The translations under genes were made by a program, and so were the position numbers. Shown here one piece after another: positions 48,614 to 57,654 of a DNA stretch of 64,000 bases. The DNA is from Eupransor demetentiae. Its GTDB lineage: Bacteria; Bacillota; Bacilli; Lactobacillales; Lactobacillaceae. The notes under the pieces are model-generated. The model saw nothing but the letters and a program-made list of their open reading frames with translations. It was not told the DNA's origin and made no database searches. The first letter of the stretch is position 1, and the number at the start of each line of letters is the position of its first letter. The DNA lies in the NCBI RefSeq assembly GCF_963930865.1, contig NZ_CAWVOH010000001.1, positions 248,001-312,000 of the forward strand, written 5' to 3'.

Positions 48614-49381
48614 TTGTCGTTCTTTAGAAAGAAAAGAGAGCAAAGCACACTTGCCTCACTTAAAATACCAAAGCATTTGGCCATCATTATGGATGGCAAC
48701 GGCCGCTGGGCACAAAAGCAAATGATGCCCCGTGTCGCGGGTCATAAGCGGGGGATGAACACCGTCAAAGAGGTTACGAAGTTGGCGAGTGACGCTGGCG
48801 TTCAAGTCTTGTCACTCTATGCCTTCTCGACTGAAAACTGGCGTCGACCGGCTGATGAAGTTTCATTTTTGATGAAGTTGCCCGTTACTTTCTTTGATAA
48901 TTTTGTGCCGGACTTAATGGCCAATAATGTTCGCGTGACAACAATGGGCGATATTGAAAGTTTGCCGGCTAACACAGTTGAGGCTGTCCACAAGGCTGTC
49001 GAAGAGACCGCTGCTAACACCGGCATGATACTGAACTTTGCTTTGAATTACGGTGGTCAGGCCGAGATTATTTCTGCTGCTCAAGCTTTGGCTGCTCAAG
49101 TTGCTGACGGAACACTTTCACCGCAAGAAATCGATAAAAGCAACTTTGAGGCGAACTTAGCAACAGGCTTTTTGGGTGAATTGGCCCAACCGGATTTAAT
49201 GATTCGAACTTCCGGTGAAGAACGCCTCAGTAATTTTTTGACCTATCAGTCCGCCTATAGTGAATTATATTTTACCGATGTATTGTGGCCAGATTTCGGG
49301 GCTGCCGATTTTCAGGCCGCTCTTGAAGCTTATACCAAACGAGACCGCCGTTTTGGTGGTTTAAATCCAAAAGAAAAGTGA
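48614..49381 (+). CDS. uppS: Isoprenyl transferase (undecaprenyl diphosphate synthase)
   Basis: Makes the C55 lipid carrier for cell wall precursors. The 255-residue cis-prenyltransferase has the pyrophosphate-binding HLAIIMDGNGRWAQKQ (catalytic Asp), GHKRGMNTVKEV, LYAFSTENWRRP and the C-terminal IRTSGEERLSNFL...YTKRDRRFGG. The start is TTG 48614, eight bases behind GGAGG; no ATG is available. First gene of a classical envelope lipid cluster. Confidence 0.97.
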   Translation: MSFFRKKREQSTLASLKIPKHLAIIMDGNGRWAQKQMMPRVAGHKRGMNTVKEVTKLASDAGVQVLSLYAFSTENWRRPADEVSFLMKLPVTFFDNFVPDLMANNVRVTTMGDIESLPANTVEAVHKAVEETAANTGMILNFALNYGGQAEIISAAQALAAQVADGTLSPQEIDKSNFEANLATGFLGELAQPDLMIRTSGEERLSNFLTYQSAYSELYFTDVLWPDFGAADFQAALEAYTKRDRRFGGLNPKEK

Positions 49382-49389
49382 GTTAAGTG

Positions 49390-50181
49390 ATGAAAACTCG
49401 TATTATTACTGCAGTGATTGCTTTAGCAATCTTTATTCCTTTGCTAATCATTGGAAAAGTACCTTTGTTGATTTTGACGATTTTCCTTGGAATCGTTGCC
49501 ATGGCTGAAATCTTGAAGATGACTCATAGTTTTTTGATTTCTTTTGAGGCCATTATTTCCTTTGTTGGAGTCTTGGCAATTATCGTGCCGAATGGCTACT
49601 GGACTCATTTGCCATTAACCATGTCCGCTCAAACGGTCATGTACACGATTGCCTTCTTGCTTTTGCTCCGAACGGTCTTTAGTCGTAATCACTTCAATTA
49701 TGACGATGCCGGCGTGCTTTTCCTTTCGATGGTTTATATCGGCACTGGTTTCCACTACTTCTTCCAAGCTGATACGAAGGGCTTGGCAGCTGTTTTGTTT
49801 GGAATGGTTATTGTTTGGATTACTGATTCGGGTGCCTATTTATTTGGTCGGAAGTTTGGAAAGAACAAGTTGGCCCCCAATATTAGCCCGAACAAGACTT
49901 GGGAAGGTTCAATCGGCGGTTCCTTGACAGCAGTTGTCGTTGTTCCAACGGTCTATGCTTTGAACGGCTGGTTAGCTTATTCCTTCTGGGAAATGGTTTG
50001 CTTCGCCTTAGTTCTTTCAATTGCCGGACAAATCGGTGACTTGATTGAATCGGCTTTGAAGCGTTACTTCAAGGTTAAGGATTCGGGTAACATTTTGCCG
50101 GGTCACGGTGGTATCTTGGATCGTTTTGATTCAACGCTAGTCGTGATGCCTTTGATGTCGATTTTGGGAATGCTCTTCTAA
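49390..50181 (+). CDS. cdsA: Phosphatidate cytidylyltransferase
   Basis: Makes CDP-diacylglycerol for phospholipid synthesis. A 263-residue membrane protein with about seven membrane segments and the CDS signature near the C-terminus, GDLIESALKRYFKVKDSGNI, followed by LPGHGGILDRFDS. ATG 49390 (a GTG sits one codon earlier). It follows uppS by eight bases. Confidence 0.97.
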   Translation: MKTRIITAVIALAIFIPLLIIGKVPLLILTIFLGIVAMAEILKMTHSFLISFEAIISFVGVLAIIVPNGYWTHLPLTMSAQTVMYTIAFLLLLRTVFSRNHFNYDDAGVLFLSMVYIGTGFHYFFQADTKGLAAVLFGMVIVWITDSGAYLFGRKFGKNKLAPNISPNKTWEGSIGGSLTAVVVVPTVYALNGWLAYSFWEMVCFALVLSIAGQIGDLIESALKRYFKVKDSGNILPGHGGILDRFDSTLVVMPLMSILGMLF

Positions 50182-50203
50182 TATTCTCTCTGGGAGTTTG
50201 ACA

Positions 50204-51463
50204 ATGTTTACAACAATTTTTATTTACATCTTTATGTTTGGTTTACTTGTCGAATTCCACGAATTGGGGCATTACCGTTCGGCTAAGCGCAATGGCGTTT
50301 TGGTGCGAGAGTTTTCGATTGGTTATGGACCAAAGCTTTTGTCTTGGTACAAGCACGGTACAGCCTACGCGGTGCGCCTGCTTCCAATTGGAGGCTTTGT
50401 TCGTTTAGCGAGTGCAAACGATGAATCGCCTATCCAAGCGGGTCAAATCTTGCGCCTTGTTTTGAATGACAAGGGTGAGGTAACTGTTCTGGATACTCGT
50501 GTGGATCAGCTAGGGGAGGGACTCGCCTTTCAAGTTGATCAATATGACTTAACCGATGATTTGAAAATCTCAGGTTATCGCTTGGCTGATAATCAGTATT
50601 TGACTTTACACGTTCTTCACAGTGCATACGTCATTCAAAAGGATGGGCAACGCTTTCAGATTGCTCCCCGCGATACTTGGCGCCAATCAGTTGGTTTTTG
50701 GCGCCGTTTTCGAATTAACATTGCGGGTCCTATGATGAACCTGCTCTTTGCCTTGTTGGCTTTTACTGTGCTTAGTTTGACAAATCCAAATGGAATATCT
50801 TCCAACAGGCCAATTATATCCAGTGTTGACAATGGGCAACCGGCGCAAAAGGCCGGCTTAAAAGTTGGTGATACTATTAAATCAATTGACGGTGATAAAG
50901 TATCTTCAACTAACGAAGTGACAGCAGCCTTGAACAAGCACAGTTATGGCTCGACAACGATTGTGGTTGAACGTAACAAAAAAAATTATTCGTTTACCCT
51001 GCTTCCTACCACTGAAAAAGTCGGCAATATCAATAAGCGACAGATTGGAGCCAATGTGGGTTTCAAAACAAATTTTAGTGACCGTTTAACTGGTGGTATT
51101 CGAATTACTGTTCATAATACAGTCGCAAGTATTGTAGTTGTGTACGAACTCCTGACACATTGGACATTTGGTTTAAACCAAGTCGGTGGGACAATTTCAA
51201 TTGCGAATGCGACTTCAGATGTCGCTACAAACTTGTCAGTCTTTAAGCTTGCTCAAATATTTGGCAACATCTCTATAACCATTGCTATTCTCAGTTTAGT
51301 CCCACTTCCACCTCTGGATGGTGGTAAAATACTACTTGACTTGTGGTCCAAAATTTTTCGTCGTTCATTGCCACAGGTCACTGAAAATATCATTAATATT
51401 CTTGGTGCGGGCGTGATTTTGACCGTCCTAATTGCCGTCACCACAAATGATTTGTTAAGATAA
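50204..51463 (+). CDS. rseP: Site-2 protease RseP/RasP (regulator of sigma-W/E type protease)
   Basis: A 419-residue intramembrane metalloprotease. The zinc motif is HELGH in LLVEFHELGHYRSAKRNG inside the first membrane segment. One PDZ domain (about residues 190-275, IISSVDNGQPAQKAGLKVGD) lies outside the membrane, and the conserved NISITIAILSLVPLPPLDGG (the LDG third ligand region) is in the last segments. Position between cdsA and proS is conserved in Firmicutes. ATG 50204 fits TGGGAG at seven bases. Confidence 0.96.
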   Translation: MFTTIFIYIFMFGLLVEFHELGHYRSAKRNGVLVREFSIGYGPKLLSWYKHGTAYAVRLLPIGGFVRLASANDESPIQAGQILRLVLNDKGEVTVLDTRVDQLGEGLAFQVDQYDLTDDLKISGYRLADNQYLTLHVLHSAYVIQKDGQRFQIAPRDTWRQSVGFWRRFRINIAGPMMNLLFALLAFTVLSLTNPNGISSNRPIISSVDNGQPAQKAGLKVGDTIKSIDGDKVSSTNEVTAALNKHSYGSTTIVVERNKKNYSFTLLPTTEKVGNINKRQIGANVGFKTNFSDRLTGGIRITVHNTVASIVVVYELLTHWTFGLNQVGGTISIANATSDVATNLSVFKLAQIFGNISITIAILSLVPLPPLDGGKILLDLWSKIFRRSLPQVTENIINILGAGVILTVLIAVTTNDLLR

Positions 51464-51521
51464 CAAGTAGTAATAAAACAATTTTTCAAATATAGTATTT
51501 AAACGTTAAAAAGGGGATTTT

Positions 51522-53243
51522 ATGAAACAGTCACAGTTATTTATGCCGACTTTAAGGGAGCTGCCCTCTGATGCCGAGGTTAAGAGTCACCAGTTACTCT
51601 TAAAGGCTGGTTACATTCGCCCAATGGCTGCCGGTATGTTCGCCTATTTGCCCTTGGCACAACGTGTGTTGAACAAGATTGAAGGCATCATTCGCGAAGA
51701 AATGTTGGCGGTTAATGCCAACGAGATGTCAGTGCCAGAAATTTTGCCCGCAGAATTGTGGAAGCGTTCTGGTCGTTACGAAGCTTACGGCCCAGAACTC
51801 TACAAGTTCCAAAATCGTCAAAAGCGTGATTTCATCTTGGGCCCAACTCACGAAGAAACTTTTACGGAATTGATGGGTAGCGAAATCAAGTCTTACAAGA
51901 AGCTGCCACTTTTGGTTTACCAAATCCAAACGAAGTTCCGTGATGAAAACCGTCCTCGTTTTGGCCTGTTGCGTACCCGTGAATTCATTATGAAAGATGC
52001 CTATTCTTTCAGTGCGGATCAAGAAGGTTTGGACAAGGCTTTCCGGAACATGGAAGCAGCCTACGTCAAGATTTTTGCCCGGATTGGTTTGGACTACCGG
52101 ATTATCGTTGGAGACGCCGGTGCTATGGGCGGTTCCGATTCGAAGGAATTCTCTGCGCCAGCCGCAGCTGGAGAAGACACCATTGTCTACTCTGATGCGA
52201 CGGACTACGCCGCTAACCTTGAAATGGCTAAGGATTTCTACGAAAGCAAGCCATTTGAAGGTGAAGAAGAACCACTTGAGAAGTTTGCCACTCCGAATGA
52301 AAAAACGATTGATGAATTGGCTGAAAAGCTTGACGTCCCCGCAAGCTCATTAGCAAAGACCGTTGTGGCTACTAACGAAGCCGGTCAACTGGTTGCCATC
52401 GTGACAACGGGTGACTTTGAAGTCAACTTAGTTAAGGTTCAAAACTTTTTGAACATCGGTGATTTGGAGCTTGCCGATGAGGGAGCTGTTAAGGCTGCCT
52501 TGGGCGCTGGTTTTGGTTCACTTGGACCCGTTGGTTTGCCGGATGATGTTACGCTTTTGGTTGATCAGCGTGCTGCTGACCTCGGTAACTTTGTTGCCGG
52601 TGCTAACGAAGATGGCCAACACTACCGCAACATCAACTGGAAGCGTGATGTTGACTTGCAAGATGACCAAGTTGGTGACTTCCGCTTGGCCCGGGAAGGG
52701 GACTTGGCTGTTGATGGTAAGGGTAAGTTGAACTTCACCCGCGGAATTGAAATTGCCCACATCTTCAAATTGGGAACTCGTTATTCAAAGGTACTTGGTG
52801 CCACCGTTTTGGATCAAAACGGTCGCAGTGTCGACATGGTGATGGGTTCTTATGGAATCGGTATTTCCCGTTTGCTTTCTGCTATTGCGGAACAAAAGGG
52901 AGACGATGAAGGACTTGTCTGGCCTGCCGCTGTGGCGCCCTTTGACGTTCACATCGTGCCAATTAACTTGAAGGATGCCGACCAGGCTAAGATGACGGAC
53001 ACATTGGAAGCCAGCTTGAAGTCCCAAGGTTTGGATGTTTTGGTTGACGATCGTAAGGAACGTGCCGGTGTCAAGTTTGCTGATGCTGATTTGATTGGAA
53101 TTCCGGTTCGAATCACGGTTGGTAAGAAGGCAGCCGAAGGGGTTGTTGAAGTTAAGGTTCGTGCCAACCACACCAACTTTGAAATGCGCGTAAGTGAAAT
53201 TGAAGACTCAATCTCCGTTTTGCTGCGTGGTGAAGAAAATTAA
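51522..53243 (+). CDS. proS: Prolyl-tRNA synthetase (bacterial type with INS editing domain)
   Basis: A 573-residue class II synthetase. Motif 2 is seen in TKFRDENRPRFGLLRTREF and motif 3 in MVMGSYGIGISRLLSAI. The inserted editing domain spans about residues 225-385 (DVPASSLAKTVVATNEAGQL), and the anticodon domain ends in GIPVRITVGKKAAEG. MxGCYGIG of relatives is MGSYGIG here, and no cysteine was found in the chain. Preceded by AAAAAGGGGA. Confidence 0.98.
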   Translation: MKQSQLFMPTLRELPSDAEVKSHQLLLKAGYIRPMAAGMFAYLPLAQRVLNKIEGIIREEMLAVNANEMSVPEILPAELWKRSGRYEAYGPELYKFQNRQKRDFILGPTHEETFTELMGSEIKSYKKLPLLVYQIQTKFRDENRPRFGLLRTREFIMKDAYSFSADQEGLDKAFRNMEAAYVKIFARIGLDYRIIVGDAGAMGGSDSKEFSAPAAAGEDTIVYSDATDYAANLEMAKDFYESKPFEGEEEPLEKFATPNEKTIDELAEKLDVPASSLAKTVVATNEAGQLVAIVTTGDFEVNLVKVQNFLNIGDLELADEGAVKAALGAGFGSLGPVGLPDDVTLLVDQRAADLGNFVAGANEDGQHYRNINWKRDVDLQDDQVGDFRLAREGDLAVDGKGKLNFTRGIEIAHIFKLGTRYSKVLGATVLDQNGRSVDMVMGSYGIGISRLLSAIAEQKGDDEGLVWPAAVAPFDVHIVPINLKDADQAKMTDTLEASLKSQGLDVLVDDRKERAGVKFADADLIGIPVRITVGKKAAEGVVEVKVRANHTNFEMRVSEIEDSISVLLRGEEN

Positions 53244-53257
53244 TGAATTAAGTTTAA

Positions 53258-53281
53258 AAAAGCCGATTTTATCGGTTTTTT
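53258..53281 (+). terminator. Terminator after proS
   Basis: AGCCGAT-ttt-ATCGGTT followed by T5. polC follows 20 bases later and must then have its own promoter or depend on read-through. Confidence 0.75.
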
Positions 53282-53300
53282 TACTGGATAAGGGAGCAAA

Positions 53301-56300
53301 ATGACACTCAGTTCAAAAGAACAACTCGAACAGTTACTCAAACACGTCAAATTGGCGGATGAGATGTTGCCTTATTTTCAGGAAGGGCAACTGCTCAAAG
53401 TTGCCGTTGATCCACAGGTTAAATCCTGGCATTTTTATTTAAATCTGAAGAGCATTTTACCCCTCGATGTTTACCTGCACTTTCGTAAAAATTTGACCGC
53501 TGCCTTTACCAATATCGCTAAAATCGAACTGTCGATTCAAGCGGCCGATAATGCTGGCAACGATGAGCTTTTAAATCAATACTGGCCCCTGGCAGTGAAA
53601 CTTTCATCGCTAAGCCATGGCTTTGGCCAGCAACTGGTGGGTGGTAGCAGTTTAAAGCAAGCCGAAAATCGGACCATTCTGATTGCCACGGCAGCGCAGG
53701 CCCTTTACGATGGCGTCAGTGACAGTGTCTTAACCGAATTCACCGACCTTTTCCAAGCATTTGGTTTTAACGCCTTTATTTTTAAGGTTGCTTTGGATGA
53801 AACTTTCATGGCCGAAGTGGCAGAAAACGTGGCCCAGCACCAGGCTCAAGTCCAGGAAAGTATTCAAAAAGCCATTGCTGCCAACGAAAGTACAGCAAGT
53901 AAAAAATTAGCCGGCGGTAAAGAACTGCGCTTAGGCCGTAAGATTGCCAAAGACGCTGAAATCACACGATTGGAAGACGTTAATAACGAAGAAAATCGGA
54001 TTGTGATTGAGGGTTATATTTTTGCGCACGAAATTCGTGAACTTCGCTCAGGTCGTCAGCTTTTGACCGTGAAGGTTACGGATTATTCCTCATCGATTTC
54101 CGCCAAGAAATTCTCGAATAACGAGGGCGATGAAGCTGTTTTTGAGAACATTGAAGACGGCATGTGGGTTCGCATGTCTGGAAATGTTCAAGAAGATCAA
54201 TATGCCCGTGAATTGGCGATGAACATTTATGACTTGCAGGTCATTGATCATGAGAATCGTAAAGAAGAATACGAGGGCGAAAAGCAGCGTATTGAACTAC
54301 AGGCCCACACCAACATGTCGGCGATGGATGCTGTCACCGATTTTGATGCCTTAGCAAAATTAGCTTCTCAATGGGGCCAAACTGCCTTAGCGGTCGCGGA
54401 TAATGGCAATGTTCAGGGATATCCTGCTGCTATCGCTGCTGGTCAAAAGCACCACCTGAAAATGTTGTACGGGATGGAAGCCAATTTCGTTGAAGATGGA
54501 GAGCCGATTGCCTTTAATCTTGCCGATGTGAATTTGCTGGATAAAGATGTGACTTACGTCGCCTTCGATTTGGAAACCACGGGACTGTCCGCTGTTTCAG
54601 ACCGTATTATCGAACTTTCGGCCGTTAAAATGGAAATGGGTAATGTGGTTGATAAATTCGAGGAACTTATCAATCCAGGTTTCCCATTGTCAGAATTTAC
54701 GACCAATTTGACTTCAATTACCGATGCCATGGTGGCCAATGCCAAACCGGAAAAGCAGGTTATTAATGAATTTAGGGAGTGGTCCAAGGGGACCGTACTG
54801 ATTGGGCATAACGTTACTTTCGATGCGGATTTCTTAAACGCAACCTATGACCGTTACGGTGAAGGACCAATTGAAAATCCTATCATCGATACCTTGCCCT
54901 TCACTCGCTGGCTCTATCCGGACTTTAAGTCCTATCGTTTGGGAACGCTGGCAAAGCGCTTTAACATCAATTTGGAGCATGCTCACCGCGCCATTTTCGA
55001 TTCGGAAACAACCGGCCATATTGGCTGGAAGTTGATTAAAGAGGCTTCGGAACGCTATGGAACTGATTTGCATTCCCAGCTCAATGACCATATGACGGAC
55101 GGAAAGGCCTGGCGTCACGGCCGTCCTACCCATGCAACAATTTTGGTTAAGAACCAGGTTGGCTTGAAAAACCTGTACAAGTTGGTTTCTCGTTCGAACA
55201 TCGATTTCTTTGCCAAGGTACCGCGTTTACCACGTTCCATCATGAACCAGTACCGTGAAGGGCTGATCGTTGGCTCTGGCGATACGAGCGGTGAAGTGAT
55301 TATTACCTTGATTGAAAAGGGAAAGGCAGCTGCCAAGAAGAAGGCAGCCTATTACGATTACCTTGAAATTCAACCACTCGACAACTACGCGCCTATGTTG
55401 GAATCCGCTTTGATCGCGGATAAAGCGAAATTAAAGTCGATTTTGAAGGAGATGGTCGAGATTGGCCAGGAGCTTGATATTCCTGTTGCCGTGACCGGTG
55501 ATGTTAAGTTCACTAATCCGGAAGATAAGATTTACCGCGATATTTTGATTGGTTCTCAGCCGGGAAATCCTTTGAACCGCAATGTTTTGCCCAATGTTTA
55601 TTTCAAAACGACGCAGGAACTCTTGGACCAGTTCGAATTTTTGGGCGAAGATTTGGCCAAGCAAGTTGTCATCGACAATACGCATTTGATTGCCGACCAA
55701 CTCGAAGAATTGGTGCCCTTGAAGAGCGGTTCCTTTCCGCCTTCCATTGAGGGTGCCGAGGAGCAATTGCGTGATAAAACCATTTCTGCCGCTAAAAAGG
55801 CTTACGGCGATCCTTTGCCGGAGCTTATCCAAGAACGGATTGATAAGGAATTAAATTCCATCATCGGAAACGGTTTCGCGCCGCACTACATGATTTCACA
55901 AAAACTAGTGGCCAAGTCCAATAAGGACGGTTATCTGGTTGGTTCCCGAGGTTCGGTCGGTTCTTCATTTGTGGCCACAATGTCGGGAATTACTGAAGTG
56001 AATCCTTTGCCACCGCACTATCGTTCGGCGCATGGGGACTACTTTGAATTGGCCGATCCAAAGAAATATGGTTCTGGTTATGATTTGCCAGATAAAGAAG
56101 ATCCTAACCATCCCGGCGAAATGCTCATCGGTGATGGCCACAACATTCCCTTTGAAACCTTCATGGGCTTCACTGGAAACAAAGTTCCCGATATCGATTT
56201 GAACTTCTCGGGGGATTACCAAGCGGTTGCCCACGATTATATGAAGGTCTTGTTCGGGGTTGATAAGGTTTACCGTGCCGGAACGATTGCCACAGTCGCT

Positions 56301-57614
56301 GAAAAGACGGCCTTTGGCTACGTAAAGGCTTTTGAACGTGACCACGAAGAACATTTCCGTAACGCGGAAGTCGAGCGTTTAGCGCAGGGGGTGACCGGCG
56401 TCAAAAGAACGACTGGTCAGCACCCGGGTGGTATCTTGATTGTGCCGCACGAATATGAAATCTATGACTTTACGCCAATCCAGTATCCAGCCGATGATCA
56501 AACCTCACTTTGGCAAACGACCCACATGGATTACCATTCCATTCACGATAACCTTTTGAAGATGGATATCCTGGGGCATGATGACCCTACTATGGTTCGT
56601 ACCTTGAAGGATATGTCGGGGATTGATCCACAGACCATTCCGGCCAATGATCCGGGCGTCATGTCACTTTTCACCTCAACGGAAGCCTTGGGAGTCACAC
56701 CGGAGCAAATCTATTCTGATACGGGAACCCTGGGCTTGCCCGAATTCGGAACGGGCTTTGTCCGAAACATGTTGGAAGACACGCAGCCCCACACTTATTC
56801 GGAATTGCTTCAGATTTCTGGACTTTCCCACGGAACTGACGTTTGGCTGGGTAATGCTCACGACTTGATTGAAGATGGTACCGCCACGATTTCAGAAGTG
56901 ATTGGAACCCGTGATAAAATCATGACCGATTTGATTGGCTGGGGCCTGCCGGACGCTGATGCCTTTAACATCATGGAAAAGGTCCGAAAAGGAAAGGGCA
57001 TCACTGACGAATACCAGGCTTTGATGCGCGAACACAATGTGCCGGAATGGTACATCGAATCTTGTTTGAAGATTAAGTACATGTTCCCTCGTGCCCACGC
57101 GGCTGCCTATGTTTTGATGGCGTTACGAATTGCTTACTTTAAGGTCTACTTCCCAACGGTTTATTACGCCACTTACTTCTCGGTGCGTGCCGATAACTTT
57201 GATATCGTCGCCATGAGCCGTGGAAAAGAAGCTACGAAGGCTGCTATGCGCAAGATTCGCGACCTGGGTAATGATGCCACGGTCGGCGATAAGAACCTGC
57301 TTACAGTTTTGGAGCTGGCCAACGAAGCTTTGGAGCGTGGCATCGTCTTTGCCATGGTTGATTTGCAGAAGTCGGAAGCAACGGAGTGGGTAATTGAAGA
57401 TCAAACTTTGATTCCGCCATTTTCAACGATTCCAGGGCTTGGTGATAACGTTGCCAAGCAAATTGTTGCGGCCCGGGCTGAAAAGGACTTTATCTCCAAG
57501 GAAGACTTGAAAAAGCGTGGAAAGGTGTCTCAGACCATCATCGATTTCTTGTCTTTGCATTCGGTTTTGGATGGTCTGCCAGACGAAAATCAGCTATCTC
57601 TTTTTGACTTTTAA
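53301..57614 (+). CDS. polC: DNA polymerase III alpha subunit, PolC type, without zinc cysteines and with an eroded PHP site
   Basis: The main replicative polymerase of low-GC Gram-positives, 1437 residues. Order: N-terminal domain, OB fold (about 230-320), PHP part 1, inserted 3'-5' exonuclease from residue 419 (VAFDLETTGLSAVSDRIIEL), PHP part 2, then polymerase core with VPDIDLNFSGDYQ and RAGTIATVAEKTAFGYVKAF, ending SLFDF. The zinc finger of B. subtilis PolC (CPNC..CPRC) is replaced by cysteine-free sequence around residues 907-948 (HYRSAHGDYFELADPKKYGS). In PHP, HxH is QAH (334-336) and DH is DN (367-368). Only one cysteine (1255) was found. Confidence 0.97.
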   Translation: MTLSSKEQLEQLLKHVKLADEMLPYFQEGQLLKVAVDPQVKSWHFYLNLKSILPLDVYLHFRKNLTAAFTNIAKIELSIQAADNAGNDELLNQYWPLAVKLSSLSHGFGQQLVGGSSLKQAENRTILIATAAQALYDGVSDSVLTEFTDLFQAFGFNAFIFKVALDETFMAEVAENVAQHQAQVQESIQKAIAANESTASKKLAGGKELRLGRKIAKDAEITRLEDVNNEENRIVIEGYIFAHEIRELRSGRQLLTVKVTDYSSSISAKKFSNNEGDEAVFENIEDGMWVRMSGNVQEDQYARELAMNIYDLQVIDHENRKEEYEGEKQRIELQAHTNMSAMDAVTDFDALAKLASQWGQTALAVADNGNVQGYPAAIAAGQKHHLKMLYGMEANFVEDGEPIAFNLADVNLLDKDVTYVAFDLETTGLSAVSDRIIELSAVKMEMGNVVDKFEELINPGFPLSEFTTNLTSITDAMVANAKPEKQVINEFREWSKGTVLIGHNVTFDADFLNATYDRYGEGPIENPIIDTLPFTRWLYPDFKSYRLGTLAKRFNINLEHAHRAIFDSETTGHIGWKLIKEASERYGTDLHSQLNDHMTDGKAWRHGRPTHATILVKNQVGLKNLYKLVSRSNIDFFAKVPRLPRSIMNQYREGLIVGSGDTSGEVIITLIEKGKAAAKKKAAYYDYLEIQPLDNYAPMLESALIADKAKLKSILKEMVEIGQELDIPVAVTGDVKFTNPEDKIYRDILIGSQPGNPLNRNVLPNVYFKTTQELLDQFEFLGEDLAKQVVIDNTHLIADQLEELVPLKSGSFPPSIEGAEEQLRDKTISAAKKAYGDPLPELIQERIDKELNSIIGNGFAPHYMISQKLVAKSNKDGYLVGSRGSVGSSFVATMSGITEVNPLPPHYRSAHGDYFELADPKKYGSGYDLPDKEDPNHPGEMLIGDGHNIPFETFMGFTGNKVPDIDLNFSGDYQAVAHDYMKVLFGVDKVYRAGTIATVAEKTAFGYVKAFERDHEEHFRNAEVERLAQGVTGVKRTTGQHPGGILIVPHEYEIYDFTPIQYPADDQTSLWQTTHMDYHSIHDNLLKMDILGHDDPTMVRTLKDMSGIDPQTIPANDPGVMSLFTSTEALGVTPEQIYSDTGTLGLPEFGTGFVRNMLEDTQPHTYSELLQISGLSHGTDVWLGNAHDLIEDGTATISEVIGTRDKIMTDLIGWGLPDADAFNIMEKVRKGKGITDEYQALMREHNVPEWYIESCLKIKYMFPRAHAAAYVLMALRIAYFKVYFPTVYYATYFSVRADNFDIVAMSRGKEATKAAMRKIRDLGNDATVGDKNLLTVLELANEALERGIVFAMVDLQKSEATEWVIEDQTLIPPFSTIPGLGDNVAKQIVAARAEKDFISKEDLKKRGKVSQTIIDFLSLHSVLDGLPDENQLSLFDF

Positions 57615-57627
57615 TTGAACAAATACG

Positions 57628-57654
57628 AAGGAGTCTGGCCCTGGGCCAGTTAAC
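57628..57654 (+). promoter_or_regulatory. Hairpin bridging the ribosome binding site and start codon of the NCS2 permease
   Basis: AAGGAG (57628-57633) is 21 bases before ATG 57655, too far for normal initiation. In between lies a perfect hairpin CTGGCC-CTG-GGCCAG (57635-57649). If it folds, the effective gap shrinks to six bases. No other ATG, GTG or TTG exists in frame after the previous in-frame stop. Confidence 0.7.
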
